Shown one piece after another: positions 26,590 to 34,534 of a DNA stretch of 59,230 bases. The stretch covers positions 1 to 59,230 of the IMG/VR virus record IMGVR_UViG_3300005939_000010, one strand, 5' to 3'. The notes beneath the pieces are model-generated. The model saw nothing but the letters and a program-made list of their open reading frames with translations, did not search any database and was not told the DNA's origin. Position 1 is the stretch's first letter, and the number at the start of each line of letters is the position of its first letter. The position numbers and the translations under genes were made by a program. Source of the DNA: a virus.

Positions 26590-27815
26590 AGTGGGGTCGC
26601 CAACAAGAGGAAGCGATCAGCGCCGTAAGGCGGTGGCTAAGGAACACAAGCGATCAGCAAGTCTTCAGGTTGTTCGGCTATGCTGGCACTGGTAAGACTA
26701 CGCTCGCTGTGTACTTAGCAGAGAACGCTGGTCGGGTGCTCTTCGGAGCATACACTGGTAAAGCTGCATCAGTCATGCGGAAGCGCGGCTGCTCTATGGC
26801 CCAAACCATTCACCAGTTGATCTACCTCCCAGCATCTCGGTCAAAGGAGAAGCTCCGCGACCTACAGCGAGACCTCATGGAGGCTGCACATGAACTCCGC
26901 AGTGAGGGAGCAGAACAGGAACAGATCGACAAATCCACGGCTATCATACGAATCAAGCATGATATCGAGATCGAAGAGGCACGGCTCAAACGTCCCCGGT
27001 TCTCACTGAACTTAGACTCGACTGTGAAGGATGTCGACCTCGTCGTTATTGACGAATGCTCGATGGTTGATGAACGTATGGGTCAGGACCTTCTCTCCTT
27101 TGACACACCGGTCCTCGTCCTCGGCGATTCTGCTCAACTCCCCCCGGTGAGAGGTGGTGGCTTCTTTACCGACAAGAAGCCAGACATCATGCTGACAGAG
27201 ATCCACCGGCAGGCGCGTAACAACCCCATCATTGACCTGGCGACAAAGGTTCGTCTCGGCGAGACCCTCATCCCGGGAACCTATGGAGAGTCTGTCGTGA
27301 TGACCGGAAAGCCTGACCCTGCCATAGTAAAGGCTGCTGACCAGATCCTTGTTGGTCGCAACAAGACTCGTCGATATGTCAACTTCCGCATGCGGGCCCT
27401 CCTGGGCAAAGAGGGCGAACCTGCTCCCGTCCCCGGCGATCGACTGGTGTGCCTTCGTAATGATCACGAGGCTGGTCTTCTGAATGGTACTGTCTGGTCC
27501 TGTAGGGACGCGGCCTATGTAGACGGATACGATAGGATCGGGCTGACAGTTGAGGACGAGGACGGCGATGTGACGATCGATGTAGAGGCCCACATGCATT
27601 ACTTCGAAGGCCGGGAGGACGAGCTCCGCCACTGGGAGATAGCTGAGGCCCAGTGCTTTGATTATGGGTATGCCCTGACGACGCATAAGGCCCAGGGATC
27701 ACAATGGCCTCGCGTCTTTGTCTTCAACGAGAGCCACATATTCCGTGGGTCTGCAAGGAAGTGGCTCTATACTGCTATCACGAGAGCTTCAGAACAAATC
27801 ACGATTTGCCAATAG
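26586..27815 (+). CDS. RecD/Dda-type SF1 DNA helicase
   Basis: 409 residues from ATG 26586 in ATGA overlap with the leader peptide. Walker A GYAGTGKT (31-38), Walker B VVIDECSM (153-160), GDSAQLPPV (180-188), LTEIHRQA and a C-terminal UvrD_C_2-like block with TTHKAQGSQ (365-373) and YTAITRAS (395-402) are present. These identify a 5'-3' SF1B helicase like T4 Dda or RecD. A charged helical insertion (residues about 85-140) separates motifs Ia and II. It probably remodels forks or starts replication. Confidence 0.92.
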   Translation: MKWGRQQEEAISAVRRWLRNTSDQQVFRLFGYAGTGKTTLAVYLAENAGRVLFGAYTGKAASVMRKRGCSMAQTIHQLIYLPASRSKEKLRDLQRDLMEAAHELRSEGAEQEQIDKSTAIIRIKHDIEIEEARLKRPRFSLNLDSTVKDVDLVVIDECSMVDERMGQDLLSFDTPVLVLGDSAQLPPVRGGGFFTDKKPDIMLTEIHRQARNNPIIDLATKVRLGETLIPGTYGESVVMTGKPDPAIVKAADQILVGRNKTRRYVNFRMRALLGKEGEPAPVPGDRLVCLRNDHEAGLLNGTVWSCRDAAYVDGYDRIGLTVEDEDGDVTIDVEAHMHYFEGREDELRHWEIAEAQCFDYGYALTTHKAQGSQWPRVFVFNESHIFRGSARKWLYTAITRASEQITICQ

Positions 27816-27823
27816 GAGATTAG

Positions 27824-29617
27824 ATGTCGCAATACGGACCAACCCTGCCATTTTCTGAAGAGCTTCACGCCGAGAAGTATCGCGGCAAGGGTGAGACCTT
27901 CAAGGAGGCAACGAACCGGATAGCTGGAACACTGGAAGATAGCGAAGGGCACTTTAGGGCCTTTCGTGATGCTCTCCTTAATATGCGATTCATGCCTGGT
28001 GGTCGCATTCAAAACGCCATTGGCTCCACCAAGAACTGCACGGCCTACAACTGCTATGTGGCCGGCAAGATAGCCGACTCCTTTGTAGCAGGTGACGGCG
28101 CCATCATGCAGATAGCCTCTGAGGCCGCAGCTACTATGCGAATGGGTGGTGGGATTGGCTACGATTTCTCAACGCTGCGTCCGTGCGGCGACACTATCAA
28201 GAAGCTCCAGTCGCAGTCCTCAGGACCTATCTCCTTCATGGAAATCTTTGACGCGATCTGTAGATGCATTGCCTCCTCCGGCCATAGGCGAGGGGCACAG
28301 ATGGGAATCATGCGTATTGATCATCCCGACATCGAAGACTTCATCAGGTCAAAGCAACCGCCGAAGGCAGCTCAGCCGATCATGGAGCAACTGGCCAAAC
28401 ACCGGCATGGGACGCCGGAGTGGCTCGCTTGGTACCAGGCTCTTCAGGCGGTGTTCCAACTCACAGGGTTCAACATCTCAGTCGCCGTAACGGACGAGTT
28501 CATGAAGGCGCTTGAAGCCAATAGCGAATTCCCTCTAAGGTTCAATGACAAGGTGTATCGAACAACGAACGCGACGGCACTGTGGGACATGCTGATGCGG
28601 TCCACCTGGGATTGGGCCGAGCCGGGAGTCATCTTCATCGACACTATCAACCGGATGAACAACCTGTGGTATTGCGAGGAGATCATCGCGACGAATCCCT
28701 GCGGTGAGCAGCCACTGCCGGCGCACGGTGCCTGCCTCCTGGGCTCTTTCAACCTGACGCAGTACATCGTTCGGTCCCTGGGCCAGACTCGGCCATACTT
28801 TGACTTTGGTGAGTTGATAGAGGATATTCCACACGTGGTTCGGGCAATGGATAACGTGATCGATAAATCCACCTATCCCCTTCCCCAGCAGGAACAGGAA
28901 GCGAAGAGCAAGCGCCGGATGGGGCTGGGTGTTACTGGCCTGGCGAACGCTTTGGAAGTCTTGGGAATGCCTTACGGCTCTGATAGTTTCCAGCGAATGG
29001 AAATGCGAATCCTCATGACCATCGCAAATGAGGTCTACCGTGCATCGGCTCTCCTTGCCCAGGAGAAAGGAGCTTTCCCGTTATATGACCGGAAGTACTT
29101 ATCCTCCCCGTTCATCCAACTCCTCAACGATGACGTGAAGGCTTTGATCAGGCAACATGGGATCCGCAACAGCCACCTCACCTCCATAGCACCTACCGGC
29201 ACCATCTCCCTGTGTGCTGACAATGTGTCGTCCGGTATTGAGCCGGTCTTTTCGTATAGCCAACGGCGAACCGTCAACATGCCGTCCGGCCAGGTAGAGA
29301 CTGACTTCGATGACTACGGCAAGCGCGTGTTCGGTGTTAGGGGTAAGCGATGCCAGGACGTCACCATCGTGGAGCATCTTGATGTGCTGGAAATTGCGAC
29401 TCGCTGTGTAGACTCCGCCGTGAGTAAGACCTGCAACGTACCAGCCGACACACCATGGTCAGACTTCAAGGCCCTCTACGTTGAAGCATGGAATCGCGGC
29501 TGCAAGGGCATCACGACCTTTCAGGTAGGCGGTAAGAGAGCCGGGATTATCAAGTCCACGGATGACGCTGCGGCCTGCAAGATCGATCTACAGACGGGAC
29601 GTAAAGAGTGCGAGTGA
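27824..29617 (+). CDS. nrdJ: Class II (cobalamin-dependent) ribonucleotide reductase
   Basis: 597 residues; TAGGAG upstream. It reduces ribonucleotides to deoxyribonucleotides using adenosylcobalamin. Visible signatures: N-terminal KNCTAYNCYV (redox Cys), NPCGEQPLPAHGACLLGSFN (active-site Cys and Glu), RRMGLGVTGLAN, SIAPTGTISL, KTCNVP, and a C-terminal Cys pair for thioredoxin exchange. No small subunit or activase gene is nearby, in keeping with class II. It feeds the large nucleotide pool needed for this genome. The host must supply or import B12. Confidence 0.93.
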   Translation: MSQYGPTLPFSEELHAEKYRGKGETFKEATNRIAGTLEDSEGHFRAFRDALLNMRFMPGGRIQNAIGSTKNCTAYNCYVAGKIADSFVAGDGAIMQIASEAAATMRMGGGIGYDFSTLRPCGDTIKKLQSQSSGPISFMEIFDAICRCIASSGHRRGAQMGIMRIDHPDIEDFIRSKQPPKAAQPIMEQLAKHRHGTPEWLAWYQALQAVFQLTGFNISVAVTDEFMKALEANSEFPLRFNDKVYRTTNATALWDMLMRSTWDWAEPGVIFIDTINRMNNLWYCEEIIATNPCGEQPLPAHGACLLGSFNLTQYIVRSLGQTRPYFDFGELIEDIPHVVRAMDNVIDKSTYPLPQQEQEAKSKRRMGLGVTGLANALEVLGMPYGSDSFQRMEMRILMTIANEVYRASALLAQEKGAFPLYDRKYLSSPFIQLLNDDVKALIRQHGIRNSHLTSIAPTGTISLCADNVSSGIEPVFSYSQRRTVNMPSGQVETDFDDYGKRVFGVRGKRCQDVTIVEHLDVLEIATRCVDSAVSKTCNVPADTPWSDFKALYVEAWNRGCKGITTFQVGGKRAGIIKSTDDAAACKIDLQTGRKECE

Positions 29618-29661
29618 GCGAGGATTTGTCGTTTTGACTTTCTAGAGGGTAGTATAGTACC

Positions 29662-30546
29662 ATGATTGAATACGACTTACAGGAAGAGCAGATTAAGGAG
29701 TACTTCGCCACAGCACAGGAGCGATACTCCATAATGTTGCGGAGGCGTGATGGGTCACCGAAGCCATGGTCGGATGATCAGGTCTTCAGGAACTGGCGGT
29801 TCTGTAATGTATTCCGCGAGGACGATAAGGTCACTGAGTGGATACGGAAGAACGTTCGGGAGCCTTTGCAGAACAACCCCAAGGTCATCACCGCGATGGC
29901 GGCATGCCGTATCTTCAATCGGATAGCAACCCTTGAGAGATTGGACAAGGCCCATCTCTTTATTGACTGGAACGCGGCTGAGTGCCGTAGGGTAATGGCC
30001 GGTGTCACGCCGGTTGTGGGTGCGGCATACGTCGTCAAAACGCCAGACGGTATGGATAAGCTCAACGGCTGTATTGAGATGGTTGATGCGTTTCAGCGGG
30101 ATGCCGCTAATGTGCTAACACATCTGGCAAGCCACCAACGTGGTCCTCTTTCCCTTGAACAGGTCTGGACAATTTTACAGCGTTTCCCTTGTATTGGCCC
30201 GTTCATGGCCTATGAGATAGTTTCAGACTTACGACACACCTACCTACTCAAGGACGCATGGGATGTATGTCGTTGGGCATGCCCTGGTCCCGGCGCTGCG
30301 AGAGGTCTGTCCTGGATTCATGCTAGGAATATGACGGCAGTTCCGTACGGCGGTAAGAAGGCGTCGGCCGCAGCCATCAAGGCCATGCGGATTTTGCTTC
30401 TTCACTCAACAGCGAAATCGCTGTGGCCGGCAGATTGGCCTCGGTGGGAGATGCGTGAGGTGGAGCATTGGCTCTGTGAGTACGCCAAGTATGCCAAGGT
30501 CAAGCACCTAAGAAAAACCATGAAAGTTAGATATCAAGGAGCGTAG
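29662..30546 (+). CDS. Alpha-glutamyl/putrescinyl thymine pyrophosphorylase-like DNA hypermodification enzyme
   Basis: 294 residues. The N-terminus (YSIMLRRRDG, PWSDDQVFRNWRFCNVFRED, KVTEWIRKNV) and the helix-hairpin-helix-like core (FPCIGPFMAYEIVSDLRHTY) match the AGPT-Pplase clade. These glycosylase-fold proteins are proposed to replace a pyrophosphate on 5-hydroxymethyluracil in DNA with an amino acid or polyamine. The neighbours (glycosyltransferase-like, thymidylate-synthase-family, HD and Nudix genes) support a base-hypermodification pathway. The chemistry here is inference from family and context. Confidence 0.75.
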   Translation: MIEYDLQEEQIKEYFATAQERYSIMLRRRDGSPKPWSDDQVFRNWRFCNVFREDDKVTEWIRKNVREPLQNNPKVITAMAACRIFNRIATLERLDKAHLFIDWNAAECRRVMAGVTPVVGAAYVVKTPDGMDKLNGCIEMVDAFQRDAANVLTHLASHQRGPLSLEQVWTILQRFPCIGPFMAYEIVSDLRHTYLLKDAWDVCRWACPGPGAARGLSWIHARNMTAVPYGGKKASAAAIKAMRILLLHSTAKSLWPADWPRWEMREVEHWLCEYAKYAKVKHLRKTMKVRYQGA

Positions 30547-30548
30547 GT

Positions 30549-31346
30549 ATGAAGATCTGGATACCAACCCGTTCACGACACCTAGTCTTCACGCAGGCAG
30601 GCCGCACGCTGGCACAGCTCATCAAGGTTCCCGAGCTCGTGGATAAGGTGGTCGTCGTCTGTCCCCTTGAGCAATTTGCCTCTTATGCCAACAGGATGCC
30701 CTCTGGTGTTCGCCTCTCAAGCTGCCCCGTCAGCGGCATCACCAACGTCCGCCAGTGGATCGGCCAGGTTGCAAAGGACGAGGGTGACGAGCACTTCTGT
30801 ATGATGGATGATGACCTCGGGTTCCTGATCCGCAAGGACCACCCGGATTGGCACCTGTTTGGTCAGGAACCTCAGCAGACCCTGGATATGGTCAACTACA
30901 TTGAGACGCTGCTGAAGCAGGGCTACGGCGCGGTCGGTGTTTCGGCTCGCGAAGGGCAGAACCGACTGGAAGATTGCCCGACTGACAACACGCGGCTGAT
31001 CCGCGTCCTCGCCTTCAACACGGAAGCCTTCCTGGGCTGTGAGCACGGTCGGGTAGAAGTGATGGAGGACTTTGACATCCTGCTCCAACTCCTTCGTAAG
31101 GGCCTGCCCAACTGTGTCACGGTGAGGTATGCCCAGGGGCAACGACAGACGCAGGAGGCCGGAGGTTGCAGCGACTACCGTTCGCATGCGGTTCATGAGG
31201 CTGCGGCTGAGAAGCTGGCTGAACTGCACGCGCCGTATGTCCGGACCCGGGAGAAGAAGAATAAGTCTGGTGGAGAATTTGGGACACGCAAGGAAGTCAC
31301 AATCGCATGGAAGAGAGCCTATGGCTCGAGTCTGAACGATGCCTAG
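30549..31346 (+). CDS. TET-associated-type glycosyltransferase, probable DNA base-modifying
   Basis: 265 residues, two bases after the preceding gene. It begins MKIWIPTRSRHLVFTQ, has VRQWIGQ (68-74) and a DDD metal/sugar-nucleotide motif in FCMMDDDLGF (83-92), followed by AREGQNR and VMEDFDILLQLLRKG. This order fits the TAGT family of GT-A enzymes that decorate modified pyrimidines in phage DNA. It may add sugar to 5-hydroxymethyluracil or to its amino derivative. It could also be a nucleotide-level enzyme. Position directly behind the pyrophosphorylase-like gene argues for joint action. Confidence 0.65.
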   Translation: MKIWIPTRSRHLVFTQAGRTLAQLIKVPELVDKVVVVCPLEQFASYANRMPSGVRLSSCPVSGITNVRQWIGQVAKDEGDEHFCMMDDDLGFLIRKDHPDWHLFGQEPQQTLDMVNYIETLLKQGYGAVGVSAREGQNRLEDCPTDNTRLIRVLAFNTEAFLGCEHGRVEVMEDFDILLQLLRKGLPNCVTVRYAQGQRQTQEAGGCSDYRSHAVHEAAAEKLAELHAPYVRTREKKNKSGGEFGTRKEVTIAWKRAYGSSLNDA

Positions 31347-31665
31347 GATCCGCCCATCCCACCGTCTGGAGCAGATCACCGACAACCTGGTAACCCTTCG
31401 GCTATTGGCAGGACTGAAGGAAACGCCAGAAGGCTGCTTTGTCTGGCAACGGCACAAAGATCGTCACGGCTACGGCCAAATGTGGTACAATGGTAGAAGC
31501 CACTGGGTGCACCGCCTGTCCTACGCCATCTTCAAGGGCGATATTGAGGAGGGCCTGACAATAGACCACCTATGTCGAAACCGTGCCTGCTGCAACCCAG
31601 AGCATCTTGAGGCAGTTACGCAAAGCGAGAACTCATTAAGGAGATGGCAGTCATGCACGTCATAG
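31339..31665 (+). CDS. Free-standing HNH endonuclease
   Basis: 108 residues. WQRHKDRHGYGQMWYNGR, HRLSYAIFKG, then LTIDHLCRNRACCNPEHLEA is the HNH_3 pattern of phage homing-type nucleases (catalytic His in DHLC, zinc-binding Cys, second His in NPEHL). The start lies 8 bases inside the glycosyltransferase gene and the end overlaps the thymidylate-synthase-family gene. It therefore appears wedged between two modification genes, as homing endonucleases often are. Confidence 0.85.
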   Translation: MPRIRPSHRLEQITDNLVTLRLLAGLKETPEGCFVWQRHKDRHGYGQMWYNGRSHWVHRLSYAIFKGDIEEGLTIDHLCRNRACCNPEHLEAVTQSENSLRRWQSCTS

Positions 31666-32672
31666 AAACGAGAAACGTCCACGAGGCCTTGCCGGAGGTC
31701 ATGCGTTATTTGCAGGAGCATGGTGAAGGCCGCGAGAGTAGGAACGGACCAGTGCTCAAAGCGCCGGGACCTGTGACTATTGTTTACGAACGGCCTACCG
31801 AGCGCGTCATGTTCTGGCCACAGAGGGATGCGAATCCCTTCTTCCACTTGCTTGAGGCCATGTGGATGTTGTGTGGTCGGAATGACGTTGCATTCCCGGC
31901 GTCCATAATAGGCACCATGCGAAACTTCTCCGACAATGGTGTCACCTACAATGGGGCTTACGGCCATCGGTGGCGGAGCCATTTTGGCTATGACCAACTC
32001 AGTACTATTGCGTCGGCTCTGAGAGAGAATCCCGACTGCCGACGGCAAGTCCTAACAATGTGGGACCCCTGGCTTGATCTCGGTCTCGAATCGAAAGACC
32101 TCCCGTGCAACACGCAGGCCTACTTCTCAATCAGTGGTGGTGTGTTGAATATGATGGTGACAAATCGATCCAACGATGCGGTCTGGGGAGCCCTCGGTGC
32201 CAACGCTGTGCACTTCTCTGTACTCCTTGAGTACATGGCCGCAAAAATTGGTGTGCCGGTCGGGACCTACTGGCAGGTAACAAACAACCTGCATCTCTAT
32301 CTCGACAATCACCGAGACTTGATGGAGGAGATGGCTAAGAAGGCATGGCCGTCCACCCAGTCCGAAAGCCCTTATCTGATGGAAGTTGTCAAGACCACCC
32401 CACTGATTCCCCGAGGTGACGTCCACCGTTTTGAGCAGGACCTGGGTGTCCTCCTGGACGACGGTCTTCTCCTGGGCATGACGGACCCCTTCATTCGCAA
32501 GGTGGCTGCTCCGATGCTAATGGCTCTCCGAGCCTATAAGGCCAACGAGGCCCCTGAGAAGTTCGATGCGGCGAGGGGAATTCTCCTCAAGGGTATGGAC
32601 CAAGACGGCGACTGGGCCGCGGCCTCGCTGGACTGGATAAACAGACGTGAGCGTAAGTGGAGGAGTAAGTGA
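31653..32672 (+). CDS. Thymidylate-synthase-family enzyme, possible dUMP hydroxymethylase
   Basis: 339 residues from ATG 31653 (AAGGAG about 10 bases upstream; ATG 31644 is too close to it). It has the family features CRRQVLTMWDP (129-139), catalytic Cys in LPCNTQAYF (Cys152), NRSNDAVWGALGANAVHFS (171-189, Asp175, Asn184) and QVTNNLHLYL. The Asp-to-Asn spacing is one residue longer than in standard thymidylate synthase. With a hypermodification cluster around it, the enzyme may transfer a hydroxymethyl group and make 5-hydroxymethyl-dUMP. Which product it makes cannot be read from sequence. Confidence 0.75.
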   Translation: MHVIETRNVHEALPEVMRYLQEHGEGRESRNGPVLKAPGPVTIVYERPTERVMFWPQRDANPFFHLLEAMWMLCGRNDVAFPASIIGTMRNFSDNGVTYNGAYGHRWRSHFGYDQLSTIASALRENPDCRRQVLTMWDPWLDLGLESKDLPCNTQAYFSISGGVLNMMVTNRSNDAVWGALGANAVHFSVLLEYMAAKIGVPVGTYWQVTNNLHLYLDNHRDLMEEMAKKAWPSTQSESPYLMEVVKTTPLIPRGDVHRFEQDLGVLLDDGLLLGMTDPFIRKVAAPMLMALRAYKANEAPEKFDAARGILLKGMDQDGDWAAASLDWINRRERKWRSK

Positions 32673-33208
32673 TGTCTCTAGAGCCCAGAGTGATCCAGCG
32701 GATCCGCCAGCGCCGGGAAGGCGGGCATACGACGCGGTGTCATACGGTTCCGCATATTGGGACCTACGACGTCGCCCAGCACTCCTGGCATGCGGCTGTA
32801 CTCCTATCGGAGCTACATCCCGGCGCCTCTAAGGAACTACTCCTCCATGTCCTGCTGCACGACGTACAGGAACGATGGACCGGCGATGCTCCGGCCTTTG
32901 CTAAGTGGGCCTTCAAGGATGTGGGCGCAGCCTTATGGAAGGCTGAGGAGAAGGTCTCCAAGGCGATCGGTGTCTGCAACACACTTACTCCCTACGAGGC
33001 CGAGTGGGCCAAAGCCGTCGATGTCCTGGAGCTCTGGATGTGGTGTCTAGACCAGGAGGCCATCGGGAACTGTGGTAATGTGGGCAACCTGAAAGTGAAT
33101 ATCAGCCGGTGGGCTTCAGAGCACCGCGAGAAGCTGCCGATGCCAGCATGGCACTTCTTCAAACAGTATGGATGGCAACGTGAAAGCGATATTCTGGAGG
33201 TATCATGA
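32672..33208 (+). CDS. HD-domain phosphohydrolase (YfbR-like 5'-nucleotidase)
   Basis: 178 residues from ATG 32672, one base overlap with the previous stop. HTVPHIGTYDVAQHSWH gives the first metal His; LLLHVLLHDVQE (57-68) holds the HD pair (His63-Asp64); a later VDVLELWMW supplies the last Asp. It resembles dNMP 5'-nucleotidases of the YfbR type. In phages with modified bases such enzymes can destroy the normal competing nucleotide (for example dTMP); that role is inferred here. Confidence 0.8.
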   Translation: MSLEPRVIQRIRQRREGGHTTRCHTVPHIGTYDVAQHSWHAAVLLSELHPGASKELLLHVLLHDVQERWTGDAPAFAKWAFKDVGAALWKAEEKVSKAIGVCNTLTPYEAEWAKAVDVLELWMWCLDQEAIGNCGNVGNLKVNISRWASEHREKLPMPAWHFFKQYGWQRESDILEVS

Positions 33209-33741
33209 AGCATGATCTAGACACAGCACACCTGGAGCATATCACGCCGGTATGCGACGAGGACAAGGCCGGTCTCAACAAGGCCGAGGCCCAGTACAAG
33301 GGCAGTTGGAAACGGCGCGGTGGCATTGGGGCCTATATGATGCTCTGTCGTAAGTGGGACCGCATCGAGAATGCAATTGAGAGTGATAGCGGCGTCACCA
33401 TGTACGGTAAGAAGGTCTCTCTTCGCCATGCTCTTGCCATGCTGACAGCAAAGCTGGAGCAGTGTGGGTCCAGCGATCTTGGCTCTCAGAATATCGGCCA
33501 AATCTTGGACGTGCTCCAGGGTGTTCAGGGCGACCACCGTTTTGACATCTTCGCCAAAATCGCATCCGACGATCGACCTGAAGGGCTGATTGACGACATC
33601 CGCGACCTCCGCCGGTATCTGGTTCTCGTTGAGGCCGAGATGAGGGCACGCGGCAGCAAGGGTGCTGTATCGACGCATCGCGACAACGTTGTTCAGACAA
33701 CGGTTCTTCCGGAAGCACCTAGTGATGGAGGCGCAAAATGA
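33205..33741 (+). CDS. Conserved phage protein, unknown
   Basis: 178 residues, ATGA overlap. The segment AEAQYKGSWKRRGGIGAYMM followed by LCRKWDRIEN is a pattern found in nucleotide-metabolism neighbourhoods of many phages, with no confirmed activity. Helical throughout; the C-terminus is a basic/Ser-rich tail. It lies inside the modification-replication operon. Confidence 0.65.
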   Translation: MKHDLDTAHLEHITPVCDEDKAGLNKAEAQYKGSWKRRGGIGAYMMLCRKWDRIENAIESDSGVTMYGKKVSLRHALAMLTAKLEQCGSSDLGSQNIGQILDVLQGVQGDHRFDIFAKIASDDRPEGLIDDIRDLRRYLVLVEAEMRARGSKGAVSTHRDNVVQTTVLPEAPSDGGAK

Positions 33742-34019
33742 GTAGAGACAAGACAGACGCTGAGAACTTCATGGAGTTGCAGAAGGCCGTGGTCGCTGCA
33801 ACACGGAAGGCGATTGAGGAGAACGCGGTCGACCTACCAGTCGCAATGCTGGCACAGTACATGCACTCAATCGGCGGTTTCTTCCATGAAGAGGGCTATG
33901 GCACGTCGGGTCCGAAGCACGAGTATCCCTTCAGGCTTCGCGTACAATCAACAATCCGACCGAATATCGAGTCGGCCTCGAAAGTTCGGGTGGTTGAGCA
34001 AGTGTTGGGGTGGGGATAA
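33738..34019 (+). CDS. Hypothetical protein
   Basis: 93 residues, ATGA overlap with the upstream gene and one-base overlap with the Nudix gene. Acidic N-terminal helix followed by a mixed region. No family recognised. Confidence 0.6.
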   Translation: MSRDKTDAENFMELQKAVVAATRKAIEENAVDLPVAMLAQYMHSIGGFFHEEGYGTSGPKHEYPFRLRVQSTIRPNIESASKVRVVEQVLGWG

Positions 34020-34534
34020 TGGAACCCGTTAGAGACATGATCTCAAGGCCAAGGCGTAGGGATCAGATTCGTGAGTATGTGGTCGGGCTGATGTTTGATG
34101 AGGCGATGCAGAAGGTCGTACTCATCAAGAAAGAGCACGGTCCGAAGTGCGTTGTCGGTTTCTGGAACGGGGTCGGTGGTCACGTTGAGCCAGGTGAGGT
34201 CCCGATTGACGCTATGGTCCGGGAATACCGTGAAGAGGCTGGGGTGTTGACTACTCCTTCCGATTGGATGCTGTTCACCGAACTGGACGGAGGGCCGGAG
34301 TTGGAGTCACCTGAGTTCAGGGTGTCCTTCTACTGGGGACGGCGCCAGAGTGCTGTCTCCCGTGCTCGAACCATGACGGACGAACGCGTCGGGACTTTCT
34401 GGGTCGCCGACATCGCTGAAAATCTGCGTGATGAAATCGTCCCGAACCTTTCATGGATGATCCCCTTCCTTAAAGACCCTGGCACCACCAACTACATTCC
34501 GGCGCTTTGCTGCACCTATGAGGATAGCAAATGA
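34019..34534 (+). CDS. Nudix hydrolase
   Basis: 171 residues from ATG 34019. A perfect Nudix box occurs at residues 54-76 (Gly54, Glu60, Arg68-Glu69, Glu72-Glu73, Gly75), the metal site for cleaving nucleoside diphosphate-X bonds. The C-terminal half is beta-rich. Within this operon it may clear or prepare modified (d)NTPs; substrate unknown. It overlaps the DNA polymerase start (ATGA). Confidence 0.92.
   Translation: MEPVRDMISRPRRRDQIREYVVGLMFDEAMQKVVLIKKEHGPKCVVGFWNGVGGHVEPGEVPIDAMVREYREEAGVLTTPSDWMLFTELDGGPELESPEFRVSFYWGRRQSAVSRARTMTDERVGTFWVADIAENLRDEIVPNLSWMIPFLKDPGTTNYIPALCCTYEDSK

Noticed and set aside
27012-27686. A 224-codon minus-strand frame over the RecD/Dda-type helicase.
   Set aside because: Shadow of the helicase; no start signal.
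29632-29658. A copy of the early promoter with TTTTGA and TATAGT before the modification cluster.
   Set aside because: The spacer is only 15 bases and no leader hairpin follows; listed only as part of the leaderless-site observation.
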